A stretch of DNA of 64,000 nt. Source: Hymenobacter cyanobacteriorum. Lineage in GTDB: Bacteria; Bacteroidota; Bacteroidia; Cytophagales; Hymenobacteraceae. The notes under the pieces are model-generated. The model searched no databases, was not told where the DNA came from, and worked only from the letters and a program-made list of their open reading frames with translations. Below, in pieces: positions 35,401-43,989 of the stretch. The position numbers and the translations under genes were made by a program. The stretch lies in NCBI RefSeq assembly GCF_022631375.1, contig NZ_JALBGC010000003.1, positions 62,001 to 126,000 on the forward strand. The letters run 5' to 3'. Each line of letters begins with the position of its first letter. The first letter of the stretch is position 1.

Positions 35401-38400
35401 TTGGCCTGATGGATGGTGACGCGCCAGGTTTCCTTCTGGCCGGGCTGGAGCTTGTCGCGGAACGTAGCGATGGACACGCGCAGCGGCTGCGGCTTCTCCG
35501 CTACCTGCACGGTGGCATCGTGGCGGTAGAGGCGGCCGTCGCGCACCTGCGTGGTGTGAATATAGAGCGGACCCAGAGCCGTAGCCGCGCCGCTTTCAAT
35601 AGTGAGCCGCCGCTGCTCGTTGGCATTCAGCGTCAGCCACTCCTGGCGCAGCAGCTGGCCGCCGCGCTCTACTTCGAGCAGGATGCGTGCGCCGGCTTCG
35701 CTGCTGCCCAGTAAGATGCTGGCTGGCTGGCCGGGGGCCACGGTATCGGCCAGCGCCACAAACCAATCGGGCGTGGCGAAGGGCACGGTGGCGGCCTGCG
35801 AATCGTAGAGCGTGAAATCGAGCTGCGCCCGGGCCGAGTCGCGGCCGGCGGCTACAGCTTCGAGACGGTAGCGGCCAGTGGGCACGTCGGCCAGCAGAGT
35901 GGCCACGGCCAGCTGCGCGCTGGCTTTGGTGTCGAAGGGCAGGGTTTTGACGGGCGTTAGCGCGGCTTCGTTGTCGGTGGTTTCGGGCGCTGGGCCGGGC
36001 ACGCCGGGCGGGTTGGGACGGTAGCGGCGGGCCAGCAAGCGCAGCGTGCCGGTGGCGGGCAGCGGCTCGCCGGTGGCGTTGGTGCCGAGCAGCGTAATGG
36101 CGGGCAAATGCTGCTTGTCGATTTCTGTCGGCCCCACCAGCCGCAGGCTGAGCGGGTTGCGGCCGATGGACACGCTGCGGGTGCCGGTGCGGGTTTCGCC
36201 GGCCGCGTCGGTCACGTCGGCGGTTATTTCGAACAGGTAGCCCGGCTCCCATCGGCGGCCGGTGAGCCGGGGCACCAGCGGCGGCGTGAAGCTGAGCGTG
36301 AAGCGGCCCTCGGCATCGGTGGTGGTGGTGCCGTGGGCAATTTCCTGGCTGGCCTGCCCCCGGCCCGGCGCATAAATGCCGCGCCCGCCAAAGCCGTAAT
36401 CGAACAGCGGAAACAGCTCGCGGCGCGTCACGCGGTAGCGCACCGCAGCCCCATCGGTAGCCTGCCCCGCATAAGCCCGCGCCCGCCCGCTGATGCTGAG
36501 CGGCTGGCCCAGTTGCGGCCGGCCCGGCACCGAGTCGAGGCTGACCAGAAACGTGGGCCGCTTGTAGTCTTCCACCGCGAAGCTGATGCTGCCATAGTCC
36601 GTTTGCAGGCTCATTTCGCCGTTCAGCAGGCCCGTGGGCAGCACAATGGAGCTGTGGAAACTGCCGAAATCGGAGGTGGTGAAGGGCAGCGTCTGCACGG
36701 TCTGGCCGTTCACGTCCACCAGCCGCACGCTCACCATTTGGCTGGTCACGAGGCTGCTTTTCGCGCCCAGCGTTTCAGTCAGAATGCCTTTGAAGTAGAG
36801 CGTCTGCCCCGGCCGGTAAATCGCGCGGTCGGTGAAGAGGAAGGCGCGGCGCTGTGCTTGTTCCGGCTGGTCGCGGCCGGGGTAATAGTAACTATTGAGG
36901 GGCAGCAGCAGCGTATCGCGGCCTTTCCAGAGTCGCACATTAGTCAGCTGTTCGCGACCGAGGGCATCGTTGGCCCCATTCGGGGCGGGTATTTCGACGA
37001 TTCCCAGCGGGTTGGTTTGCAGCACGGCTCCCACCCGGCGCTCGTCATGCTGCTTGGCGCGGTTATACACGCTGAACATGGCTTGACTATTCACGCCGGC
37101 CAACGGCGCGCCGCTCTGGCGCGCCAGTAGCAACAACGATGTCGTGCCCGTACTCTGGGTAGTCCGGCGCACCGCGCTCAACTCGCTGGCACCGATAAAT
37201 CCGTAGCTCGTCACCGCCCCGGCCCGTTGCTCCGTCGGCTTCGCAGCCTGGTTGCTAATGATAACCAGATAGTAGCCAATCGGCAGCGCTGCCCCCGCCG
37301 CGCCAAACTTCAGCTCCTTGTAATCCTGCGGATGCGCGGGCACCGGCACGGTCCAGCTAGCAGCCGGCGCAGCACGTAGCGCCCGGGCGTAGCGCTGCGC
37401 AACAGTGCGGTTCTTCTCGTCATACTGCCCCGATTTCTCCCATTCTTTAAGCGAAATGCGGTAGGCCCAGGCGTGCAGTTCGCTCACATTGCGGGCCGTC
37501 GCATCCAACCGCCAGGGCTGGCCGGGCACCACCATGTCTGAAGCCGAAAACGCCAGTTCCGGCTGCTCAATCTGCATCCGCAGTTGCCGGGCTCGCGCCG
37601 CGCCGCGCGACTTCGGAAACCGGGCTTCGGCCTCACGGGCCAGGCGCACGGCGGCCACGCGGTTGGTTGCGCCTTCGGCTTCGGCGCGGCGAGCCATAAA
37701 CTCTGTGCTGATGGGCAAGGTCTTATATGTCTCGGCCATGCGCTCCAAAGCCGGTTCGTATTGGCTGATAAGGTCGGGGTTCTGGGCAATGCCGCGCAGG
37801 TAGTCCACGCGGCTCAGGTCCACGTCGGCCAGCGCGGCGCGGTTTTGCGGCGCCAGCTGCTGGCGCGAGGCGGTAAGGCGCTGCAGCAGGTGCAGCGCGT
37901 GCAGCTGGCCGTTTAGCGAGTCGGCTTCGGGCGCGAGCAGGCGCAGGGCGGCAAACTCGGCGGCGGTTCCAAACAGCTTGGGCTCCGTCAGCTGAAACTG
38001 CTGCTCGGGCTTGGTCACGTATAATTCCTGGTTCTTCAGGCCCTCGATGGCGCGCTGGGCCAGCAGGTCATACAGCGTAGGGCGCAGGGCGCGGCCTTCG
38101 GCATCGCCGCCCACGGCCAGGTCGCCGAGGTCGGCCAGCGTGGTTTTCAGCTGGCGCTGCGGCTCGTCTTCCACCGACTGGTAGTAGTGCCGCACAATGG
38201 CCGCGCCCAGCCGGCCCATGTCCCAGGTGGCCAGGCCGGTGCCGCCGTCAGCAGCGGCGTCGCCGTCGGCGGGGCGGCCATCGGCGGTCGGGGCCGCCCC
38301 GCGCGTGCGCTGGTACAGGGCGTAGCGGTGCTGGTTGAGGTAGTCGGTATAAAGCCCCGCCAGCAGCGAGTGCAGAATAGGTCGGGCGGGAAAAGTGGCC

Positions 38401-38696
38401 GTCTTCACTTCCGTTTCGAGCAGGGCAATGGCCTTTTCGTCGGCATCGTTCTGCTTGGCGTTCAGCAGTCGTATTTTATAAAGTAGGGCCCGCACATAAG
38501 CAGGGGTATCGCCCGCTTTTTTGGCTTGCTGATAGATAGCCTCCACCAGTGGCGCGGCCGTGGCGGTCTGGTCTTTTTGCAGCAGGGCATCAATTTTTTT
38601 CCAGCGGGCGGCGTAGGCGCCGGGCGGCACGGGCGCGGCCGAGTCGGCACTAAACAGCATGGTCAGAAACAGGCAGGCAAACAGAAACAAACGCAT
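32496..38696 (-). CDS. Alpha-2-macroglobulin family protein with thioester motif
   Basis: 2066 residues from ATG 38696 (MRLFLFACLFLTMLFSADSA, a signal peptide). The N-terminal ~500 residues are helical. MG-type beta domains follow, including a clear MG2 (YRPGQTLYFKGILTE; LPTGLLNGEMSLQTDYGSIS). The central part has AFWQPALRTDKNGDVVLEFQMPEAVTRWQLLALAHD, the ANA/MG10-like segment. The thioester-type motif CSEQ in YPYECSEQTFSRLYANLLA lies near residue 1515, in an alpha/alpha-toroid domain, and a receptor-like domain ends the protein. Bacterial A2Ms trap and inhibit foreign proteases in the periplasm. A ~100-bp palindromic repeat has been inserted in frame at 34384-34487, adding a Lys/Asp-rich, then Thr/Gln-rich stretch. 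Confidence 0.93.
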   Translation of the reverse strand: MRLFLFACLFLTMLFSADSAAPVPPGAYAARWKKIDALLQKDQTATAAPLVEAIYQQAKKAGDTPAYVRALLYKIRLLNAKQNDADEKAIALLETEVKTATFPARPILHSLLAGLYTDYLNQHRYALYQRTRGAAPTADGRPADGDAAADGGTGLATWDMGRLGAAIVRHYYQSVEDEPQRQLKTTLADLGDLAVGGDAEGRALRPTLYDLLAQRAIEGLKNQELYVTKPEQQFQLTEPKLFGTAAEFAALRLLAPEADSLNGQLHALHLLQRLTASRQQLAPQNRAALADVDLSRVDYLRGIAQNPDLISQYEPALERMAETYKTLPISTEFMARRAEAEGATNRVAAVRLAREAEARFPKSRGAARARQLRMQIEQPELAFSASDMVVPGQPWRLDATARNVSELHAWAYRISLKEWEKSGQYDEKNRTVAQRYARALRAAPAASWTVPVPAHPQDYKELKFGAAGAALPIGYYLVIISNQAAKPTEQRAGAVTSYGFIGASELSAVRRTTQSTGTTSLLLLARQSGAPLAGVNSQAMFSVYNRAKQHDERRVGAVLQTNPLGIVEIPAPNGANDALGREQLTNVRLWKGRDTLLLPLNSYYYPGRDQPEQAQRRAFLFTDRAIYRPGQTLYFKGILTETLGAKSSLVTSQMVSVRLVDVNGQTVQTLPFTTSDFGSFHSSIVLPTGLLNGEMSLQTDYGSISFAVEDYKRPTFLVSLDSVPGRPQLGQPLSISGRARAYAGQATDGAAVRYRVTRRELFPLFDYGFGGRGIYAPGRGQASQEIAHGTTTTDAEGRFTLSFTPPLVPRLTGRRWEPGYLFEITADVTDAAGETRTGTRSVSIGRNPLSLRLVGPTEIDKQHLPAITLLGTNATGEPLPATGTLRLLARRYRPNPPGVPGPAPETTDNEAALTPVKTLPFDTKASAQLAVATLLADVPTGRYRLEAVAAGRDSARAQLDFTLYDSQAATVPFATPDWFVALADTVAPGQPASILLGSSEAGARILLEVERGGQLLRQEWLTLNANEQRRLTIESGAATALGPLYIHTTQVRDGRLYRHDATVQVAEKPQPLRVSIATFRDKLQPGQKETWRVTIHQANGRAAEAELLATLYDQSLDIFRPHSFMGLEFGQGYYPARFGWEGRFEEVISQMLFGEESRGIDEIEYPELKTWESYLQEVPDQEELRDKVVVSRMSVQGNANMSMAAPAPMAARMKFTPPVIKKDEELVLHESMADTVAGKPGAKPTAPNLSTIAARSDFRETAFWQPALRTDKNGDVVLEFQMPEAVTRWQLLALAHDQALHSGQLARQLVTQKEVQITPNAPRFLRPGDTFTFPAKFSNLTDHATRGTAQLFLLDAATGQDITPQLLKGQAQQAVSAAAHQSAALGWELSIPADFAPVAVTYKVVVSSSLSVVKQGDTKKKDKKKKRLTTDNQQLTTTYSDGEENTLPVLPNRILITESLPLPIVGPGTRAFELTKLTSTSSPTRRNYSLTLEMTANPAWYAVQSLPYLMEYPYECSEQTFSRLYANLLAAQILKANPRFKTVLAEWTRQAQSGTAAQRNQLESKLAQNQELKNLLLQETPWVRDAQGETARLARLTELFDEPRLRAETQRALLKLQRMQLPSGAFPWFDHMPADRYITQLIVAGFGKLKKLGAFDASQDATAQAILQPALRYLDAELADDYARLRREKNVKLADNHLGDEHIQALYARSFWLQQSEAAAAKTAFAYYRTQAVKFWPAQTRYLQAQIALALHRTDAKAPAAAEILRALTENALHSSEQGMYWKEVRGGYYWREAPTETQATLIEAFDEVQRDQKAVDEMKLWLLKQKQTHSWESTRATADACYALLLRGSDWLAPTQPLQVTVGGQNIKPEATQAGTGYFKTSWPAAEIKPAQGKVTVSKLDAGVAWGALYWQYFEDLDKVTAAATALSLERQLYREVRTAGGPVLEKLTPTTPLKIGDALVVRLVLRTDRALEYVHLKDQRAAGLEPIAQTSGYRYQNGLGYYESPRDAATNFFLSEVPRGTHVFEYRLRASQAGDFSGGLSQAQCLYAPEFGTQSAGTRLRVNP
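34384..34487. repeat. Palindromic repeat inside the alpha-2-macroglobulin gene
   Basis: GTAGTTGTCAGTTGTTGG at the left is matched in inverted form by CTGACAACGAAGAAC and AACAACTAC at the right. This AT-rich repeat type (TTAGTTGT units) is normally intergenic. Here it is translated without a stop as SSSLSVVKQ and LTTDNQQLTT flanking a lysine run. Confidence 0.75.
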
Positions 38697-38900
38697 AGGC
38701 CAGGCGAGAAGCAACGAATGGTTACGGCCATAAAGATGCCAGAACCACTTTTATTACATACCGCCCGGGCCAGCCGCGCATGGCTGCTTCATTTCGTGTC
38801 TGATGAACGCCGGATGAAGTACTGGTATATATTTGTGATTAACGCCACTACCTGGAAAATCTGCCCCGGCTTTCATCCATCTCCCCCATTTTTCCTTTCC

Positions 38901-39686
38901 ATGAAGACTCTTTTTTCTGCACTCGGCCTCACGGCTGGCCTAGCGCTGGCAGCTACTCCGGCCCGGGCGCAAGCCAGCATTAGCTTCGGCCCCCGGTTGG
39001 GGGGCAACCTGGCAACGGCCACCTTCAACTCGCTTGAAAGCCTCTCGGCCAGCGGCTTTACCCTCGACTACCACAAGTCGCCGATTGTGGCCCCGCAGGT
39101 TGGCATGGTCGTCAATATGCAGTGGGGCAACTGGGCCTTTCAGCCCGCACTGCTGTTTTCGCAAAAGGGCGTGAAGCAAACCGTAACCGTTGAGTTCTCC
39201 GGCTCAGGCTATAGCATGCACGAGGATATCAGCATTGTCAGCCGCATCAACTACCTCGAATTGCCGCTCAACGTCGTGTATACGTCCGGCGGCGACCACG
39301 GCTTTCAGCTATTTGCCGGGCCCTACCTGGCAGTGGGCGTGGGCGGCAAGGCCACCTACACCGACCACAACACGACTACCTTCAACGGGGTTAGCGAAAA
39401 TTATTCGGAAAATGGTGCGGTAGGCTACACTTTCGCCAATAAATTTGACGACCCCAACTCGCCGAACAGCAATAGCAACAGCATATTTGCCACCGCCCGG
39501 CGCTTCGATGCCGGCATTGCGGGAGGCGTGGGCTACCGCCTGGGGCCAGTGCAGGCGCAATTGGGCTACAGCCTTGGCCTCGTCAATGCTCAGCCCGATT
39601 ACCCCGACAGCTACCAAATGCCAAACGAAACCGGCTACCACCGCTCGCTTCAGCTCACGGCAACCTATTTCCTCGCCCACAAATAA
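38901..39686 (+). CDS. PorT-like outer membrane beta-barrel protein
   Basis: 261 residues from ATG 38901 (MKTLFSALGLTAGLALAATP, signal peptide ending ARAQ). The mature protein has alternating beta-strand patterns of an OMP_b-brl_2/PorT-type eight-stranded barrel: FGPRLGGNLATATF, PQVGMVVNMQWGNWAFQPALLFSQKG, SRINYLELPLNVVYTSG, GFQLFAGPYLAVGVGGKAT, AGIAGGVGYRLGPVQAQLGYSLG and the final strand LQLTATYFLAHK. These barrels are abundant in Bacteroidota; PorT itself is a T9SS component, but most relatives have unknown roles. Monocistronic, with a hairpin downstream. Confidence 0.85.
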   Translation: MKTLFSALGLTAGLALAATPARAQASISFGPRLGGNLATATFNSLESLSASGFTLDYHKSPIVAPQVGMVVNMQWGNWAFQPALLFSQKGVKQTVTVEFSGSGYSMHEDISIVSRINYLELPLNVVYTSGGDHGFQLFAGPYLAVGVGGKATYTDHNTTTFNGVSENYSENGAVGYTFANKFDDPNSPNSNSNSIFATARRFDAGIAGGVGYRLGPVQAQLGYSLGLVNAQPDYPDSYQMPNETGYHRSLQLTATYFLAHK

Positions 39687-39696
39687 TAAAGCTGCT

Positions 39697-39737
39697 TCCC
39701 GGGGTTCGGCGCGGCCTTGCGAGGCCGAACTCCGGGA
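39697..39737 (+). terminator. Terminator after the OMP gene
   Basis: TCCCGGGGTTCGGC pairs with GCCGAACTCCGGGA (one mismatch); a T-run begins at 39743. Confidence 0.6.
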
Positions 39738-39786
39738 GTTGCTTTTGCCAAAGCCCCAAACAGCTGGCGACTCGATGCTTTTTTGC

Positions 39787-40389
39787 CTAGGCCGAAGCTG
39801 TTGAAGCCGCCGTGCGCGCGCTGATGCCCGCCAGAACGGCCTCGGCCTGCGCCACGTGCCGCTGAATATGCACCACCAGAAACTCCAGCTGGTCGGTGAG
39901 GCGCAGCAAAACCAACGGGAATAAAGGATTGGGGATGCGCACGGCGTTGGCATTCACCTGCCGGGCCAGCAGCACCAGCCGCAGCAACTCATCAATCTGC
40001 CGGCTGAACACTTCGGCCACGGTGCGCGGCAGGCGCGTGCCCGTGGGAGCGTAGCGCCGGGGCGAAACCAGCGCTTTTTCGCCGGCCGGCCGCCGCATGG
40101 CCTCGATAAATTTGCGCCCGATAAACCCCTGCTTGGCTTGGTCTGCCGGCTTCGAGCCGCGCGCCTGCGCCCGCTTGATGCGGGCCGCAATGGTAGGCAG
40201 GTAGTGCCCGCCCACAATGTTGAGGTGCTCAAGGCATTGGCCGGCGCTCCAGCGGCCCGAGCCGGGCCGGCGGTTCAGTTCCTCGGCGCTCAGCGGACGG
40301 AAACGCTGCTGGGCCACCACGCGCAGCTTCAGCAGGTCGAAGGTGAGCTGGTCGAAGAAATCGGAGGTGGCACGAACGGCGGCGGGCAT
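39787..40389 (-). CDS. DinB-like (DUF664/DinB_2) family protein
   Basis: 200 residues from ATG 40389. A four-helix bundle with the metal-site histidines expected for DinB/YfiT-like proteins: WSAGQCLEHLNIVGGHYLP (~47-65) carries one His, and the C-terminal LVVHIQRHVAQAEAVL (~171-186) carries the other two. The family includes thiol transferases and proteins of unknown function. Cytosolic. Divergent from the secreted protein at 40497, sharing a ~107-base intergenic region. The exact reaction is unknown. Confidence 0.85.
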   Translation of the reverse strand: MPAAVRATSDFFDQLTFDLLKLRVVAQQRFRPLSAEELNRRPGSGRWSAGQCLEHLNIVGGHYLPTIAARIKRAQARGSKPADQAKQGFIGRKFIEAMRRPAGEKALVSPRRYAPTGTRLPRTVAEVFSRQIDELLRLVLLARQVNANAVRIPNPLFPLVLLRLTDQLEFLVVHIQRHVAQAEAVLAGISARTAASTASA

Positions 40390-40496
40390 ATAAGCAGAAG
40401 GCTAACGAATGATAAACATACGCCGGAGCGGCCAATTTCGCACACGCTCAGGCTATCGCAACGGCATAATTGCGCCGGGCTCGGTAACTTGCCGGC

Positions 40497-41468
40497 ATGG
40501 TGAAACACAGTTTTTGGTTTTGTAGTGCCGCGCTGGCGGTGCTGGCGGCCGCGCCGGCCCACGCGCAAGCCGTGCCCAACCCCGGCGAGCGGGTAGAGAG
40601 CCTGATAACCTTCGGAGCGCAGTCGGACAAGCAGTGGGGCGACGACGACTTCACGCAAACCTTCTTCTTCCTCATCCCCGAGCGGCAGCGTACCCCCGTC
40701 TACATCCGCGTGTGGGACCCCGACTGCGGCGGCAAAAACGACGACCTGAAGGGCGCTGCCAACACCACCACGTCGTTCAGCCTCTACGGCGGGGCCGGCA
40801 CTTTCAGCGGCCCGCAGGCCCGCGACCCGCGCCCTACCAACGCCGTGCCCAGCGGCCGCCTGCTCAAAAGCCAGACCTTCGGCAACGAGCCGAAGTACGA
40901 CGGCAAGTGGTACACCTTCGGCCCGCTGAACCCGCTCGAGGGCGAACCGGTCGACGAGTTCAAGGGCCGCGTGTTCAAGCTGGTAGCCAAAGGCCTGACG
41001 GGCAACGACGGCAACCTCTATCGCTACTTTTTCAGCACCAGCCCCACCGAAAACGTATCGGTTGAGGGCGGCAACGCCTTCACCTACGAGTACTGCTTCC
41101 GGCTGCCGGCCACGGCCAGCAAAACCACGGTGCACCTCTACCCTTTCGTGAACGACAAAGTGGTGAGCATCAAGCAAAGCAATTTTGACGTGGACAACGC
41201 CGCCACGCTCAACGTGTTCAGCATCGCCAAAAACGGCCAGCCGGGTGCCATGAGCGGCGACGGCGAGTGGACCAGCAGCGTGTTTCCCATTGCCAACAAA
41301 GAGCACGGCCTCAGCCTCGATTTTCGCCTCACCTCCACCAAGCCCGCACCCAACGACTTGGTGTTTTACGTGACGGACCAGTACGATACGGCGCTGCCGT
41401 TTTTCGCCATTCCGCTCGGCGGCCGCCCCCGCTACCAGTACGATATCGGAGTAAAAATTCACCGGTAA
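40497..41468 (+). CDS. Secreted protein of unknown function
   Basis: 323 residues with a signal peptide (MVKHSFWFCSAALAVLAAAP, cleavage after AHAQA). The mature protein is rich in beta-strand and aromatic residues (TQTFFFLIPERQRTPVYIRVWDPDCGG; GRVFKLVAKGLTGNDGNLYR; FTYEYCFRLP; LVFYVTDQYDTALPFFAIPLGG), suggesting one or two beta-sandwich domains. Two cysteines in the mature part may form a disulphide. No catalytic motif, repeat or sorting domain is seen. Expression is probably monocistronic, ended near the palindrome at 41492. Confidence 0.75.
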   Translation: MVKHSFWFCSAALAVLAAAPAHAQAVPNPGERVESLITFGAQSDKQWGDDDFTQTFFFLIPERQRTPVYIRVWDPDCGGKNDDLKGAANTTTSFSLYGGAGTFSGPQARDPRPTNAVPSGRLLKSQTFGNEPKYDGKWYTFGPLNPLEGEPVDEFKGRVFKLVAKGLTGNDGNLYRYFFSTSPTENVSVEGGNAFTYEYCFRLPATASKTTVHLYPFVNDKVVSIKQSNFDVDNAATLNVFSIAKNGQPGAMSGDGEWTSSVFPIANKEHGLSLDFRLTSTKPAPNDLVFYVTDQYDTALPFFAIPLGGRPRYQYDIGVKIHR

Positions 41469-41491
41469 TTTCCGGCTACTGAAATAATAAA

Positions 41492-41584
41492 GGACGTTCT
41501 GCTGAGCTTGTCGAAGCATCTCTACCGCAAGTAAATAACTACTTGCGCGGTAAAGATGCTTCGACAAGCTCAGCAGGACGTTCT
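41492..41584. repeat. GACGTTCTGCTGAGCTTGTCGAAGC palindrome
   Basis: Left arm GGACGTTCTGCTGAGCTTGT and right arm ACAAGCTCAGCAGGACGTTC, with GAAGCATC(T/A)(T/C)TACCGC in the stem. This is a variant of the same family in which GAGCTTGTCGAAGC replaces GAGCGCAGCGAAGC. Confidence 0.92.
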
Positions 41585-41606
41585 CGTTTTTACCAAAACC
41601 TGACTG

Positions 41607-42878
41607 CTACTCGCGTCCCTCGTTGCGCCGGGGGGCGCCGTGGTCGGCTTCGTTCTCTTCTCCCGACGCCCGGTTTTCTTCCCGGGCAGCGGTGCCGTAA
41701 TTAGCATCCCGGTCTTCGCGGCGCTGGTCGCCGGCGGCCGGCGAGCCGGCGTTGCTGCCGGGCTTGCTGTCGTCGTAAGCATCATTGTACGACCCGCCAC
41801 GCGAGCCGACGCCCTGGCCGGCATCGCCGTTGTTGGCCTGCGGCTGGGTGTAGCCGTTGCGCTCGCCGCCGGTCTGGAAATCCGGTGCCGCATTGGGTTC
41901 GTTCCGGCCCCGGTCGCCGTAGCCTTCGCTGCCGGCGGGCTGGGTGCCGCGGGCATCGGCTGCGGTTGCCGGCGCGGTGGCGCGGCCCTGGCTGTCGGTG
42001 TCGCTGGGGGTGGGCAGGTAATCTTCGGTCTGGTTGCGATGCTCGGCTACGGGTTGGGCCGAGGCCGGGCCGGTGCCCGCGCCGGGCAGCGAGGTGTGGC
42101 CGTAATCGGCCGCGAAGCCGCTGTCGGGGCCTTGGCGCGAGCCATTGTCAACCTGGTGTGCGCTGGCGGCATCGGCGCGGTCGGGCTGGTTGCGGTTGTC
42201 GCCGGCGGGGCTGCCAAGGTCGCCGCGCTGGGCGGTGGGTGCTGTTGCAGGCTCGCCACCAGTAGCAGCGGGCGCGGTGCCGCGCTCGAAGCCGTATTCG
42301 GTGCGGGCGTCGGGGCGGGCATCCTGGCCGTCGTAGGCACGGTAGGCGTTGGCCTGCACGCCGGGCGCGCCGGGGCCGCCGTAGTATTGGTCTTCGGCCG
42401 AGTTGCGGGGCTCGTAATCGGCCACGCGGTTCTGGTTGCCAAAGCCGCCGTGGGTGGTACCCTGCTGGCTTTCCACGCCAAATTCGCCACGGTTGGCGTC
42501 GCTGTCCTGGTTTTCGCGGCGGCGCTGGTCGTGGTAGCTGTCCTGGGTGCCGTTGCCGAAATTACCGCCGTAGGTAGCCCCAGCCGCCGGATTGGCCGGG
42601 TTCACCGCGGCGGGGGCGGCTTCTTTGTTCTCCTGCGGCTTTCCCTCCGGGCCGACTGCCCCCTGGCCCGGGCTGGTTTCCGAAGCCGCCAGCGACTCGC
42701 TCGAAACCGGCGTGGTGGCCTGGCCGGCGCTGCCGGGCTGGTTGGGCACGCCGCCGGGCTGCCCCACGCCCGCGCCGGGCGCGGTGTGCTGGGTGGCGGT
42801 GTTGCCCTCCGGCCCGTCGATGCGGTTGCCGGCGATGTCGTTGGGTTCGGTGTTCAGGTTTTCGGGCTCGTGCGACAT
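41607..42878 (-). CDS. Large intrinsically disordered hydrophilic protein
   Basis: 423 residues from ATG 42878 (MSHEPENLNTEPNDIAGNRI). Composition is dominated by Gly, Ala, Asn, Asp, Gln, Pro, Arg and Ser, with almost no Leu/Ile/Val/Phe clusters, no cysteine and no signal peptide. It contains repeated motifs such as NQNRVADYEPRNSAEDQYYG, RTEYGFERG and DGQDARPDA. It resembles hydrophilins and other stress-tolerance disordered proteins, or a biofilm/condensate former, but I cannot name a family. The antisense strand is also fully open because of the GC bias; protein-like acidic and polar composition favours the minus strand. Confidence 0.7.
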   Translation of the reverse strand: MSHEPENLNTEPNDIAGNRIDGPEGNTATQHTAPGAGVGQPGGVPNQPGSAGQATTPVSSESLAASETSPGQGAVGPEGKPQENKEAAPAAVNPANPAAGATYGGNFGNGTQDSYHDQRRRENQDSDANRGEFGVESQQGTTHGGFGNQNRVADYEPRNSAEDQYYGGPGAPGVQANAYRAYDGQDARPDARTEYGFERGTAPAATGGEPATAPTAQRGDLGSPAGDNRNQPDRADAASAHQVDNGSRQGPDSGFAADYGHTSLPGAGTGPASAQPVAEHRNQTEDYLPTPSDTDSQGRATAPATAADARGTQPAGSEGYGDRGRNEPNAAPDFQTGGERNGYTQPQANNGDAGQGVGSRGGSYNDAYDDSKPGSNAGSPAAGDQRREDRDANYGTAAREENRASGEENEADHGAPRRNEGRE

Positions 42879-43114
42879 GGCGAAGGGTGGGGCGATAAGT
42901 GAGAGGTGAAGTGGCGTGCCAGCTGGCTTCCGGCTATACGCGCCCCTGCCCGGCTGGTTGGCCACGCGGCTGCCCCAGCCACCTGATGCCGCTGGTTCGC
43001 CGCCCGGATTTTACCTTTGCTGCGCCGCAACTCATTATGCCCGCGTCCGGTAGCCCTGCCGGGCTGCCCCGGGTGGTTGCGGCGGCGCTTTATTACCAAC
43101 ACCCCTCCCCCATT

Positions 43115-43309
43115 ATGCTCACCGGCACCGTCAAGTTTTACAACGATTCCAAAGGCTTCGGCTTCATCATCGCCGACGACAACCAGGAAGAAATTTTCGT
43201 CCACCAAACCGGCCTCATTCACGAAATCCAGGAAGGCGACCGGGTTGAGTTCGACATCAAAGCTGGCAAAAAGGGCCCCAACGCCGTTAAAGTAACCCGC
43301 ATTCAGTAG
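43115..43309 (+). CDS. Cold-shock-domain protein (CspA family)
   Basis: 64 residues from ATG 43115 (MLTGTVKFYNDSKGFGFII). A single OB-fold with RNP1 (KGFGFI, 14-19) and RNP2 (EIFVHQTGL, 26-34), ending GPNAVKVTRIQ. It binds single-stranded RNA and DNA as an RNA chaperone. The open frame extends to 42899 but only this part is family sequence. Ends with a strong terminator at 43356. Confidence 0.96.
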   Translation: MLTGTVKFYNDSKGFGFIIADDNQEEIFVHQTGLIHEIQEGDRVEFDIKAGKKGPNAVKVTRIQ

Positions 43310-43355
43310 TGGGTAGAAGGTATTGAGCTTCACCGCATCATCCGACTGCTTCGAC

Positions 43356-43400
43356 AAGCAACAGGCCGGTTTCGCTTAGCGCGGAACCGGCCTGTTGCTT
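43356..43400. terminator. Terminator after the csp gene
   Basis: AAGCAACAGGCCGGTTTCGC pairs with GCGGAACCGGCCTGTTGCTT (one mismatch). Lies between the convergent csp and gldH genes and can serve both. Confidence 0.8.
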
Positions 43401-43450
43401 GTCTCTCAAATGGTAGCAGGAAAAGCAATCCAGCTACTTCATACCCAATA

Positions 43451-43945
43451 CTACTTGCCACCCGCAACGTGCTTGGCCACGCGCACGCCCACCGCCATCA
43501 GGCCGGGCAGTTGGTCCTGGCGCATGTACTGCTCCAGCGTCAGGGTGTAGTTGCCGGGCTTGGCGAAGCGCTGGTTGGGCATGGCCAGGGCCTGCAGGTC
43601 GTAGATGTCGCCGGTGCCTTTGCCCTTGGGCTCGCCGGTTTTAGGGTCGAGCAGCAGCAACTGGTGCAACATGGGCCGCCCCACCGGACCGGCCGGGCCA
43701 TTCAGCGAAGCCTGCAGGTACAGGTTGTAGTAGCCGTAGGCCGAGGCGTAGCGCACGTTGAAGTAGACGTCGTAGCGGGCCGTGGTATCGGTAATGGCGA
43801 AAGTGAACGCCGGCTTTTGCTGCACGTCCCAGGAATACTTGGGGAAGTCGGTATTCTGCTCGAATACCCGGTTGGGGTCGCAGGCCGTGAGCAGGCCCAC
43901 GAACCCCAGCCCGACAGCCAGCCGAAAGGCAAAGCGCTGATTCAT
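43451..43945 (-). CDS. gldH: Gliding motility lipoprotein GldH
   Basis: 164 residues from ATG 43945. The signal peptide ends in a lipobox (GLLTAC, Cys22), followed by DPNRVFEQNTDFPKYSWDV. The body has the GldH pattern: FTFAITDTTARYDVYFNVRY, YGYYNLYLQASLNGPAG, GKGTGDIYDLQAL and the C-terminal YTLTLEQYMRQDQLPGLMAV. In Flavobacterium, GldH is needed for gliding and supports T9SS function. It sits 44 bases downstream of the PSP1/RicT gene on the same strand, a conserved Bacteroidota pairing, so co-transcription is likely. The terminator at 43356 ends the operon. Confidence 0.93.
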   Translation of the reverse strand: MNQRFAFRLAVGLGFVGLLTACDPNRVFEQNTDFPKYSWDVQQKPAFTFAITDTTARYDVYFNVRYASAYGYYNLYLQASLNGPAGPVGRPMLHQLLLLDPKTGEPKGKGTGDIYDLQALAMPNQRFAKPGNYTLTLEQYMRQDQLPGLMAVGVRVAKHVAGGK

Positions 43946-43989
43946 GCGGTGATGCTGAATAATAGGCGACAATTATAAATTAAATGGCT

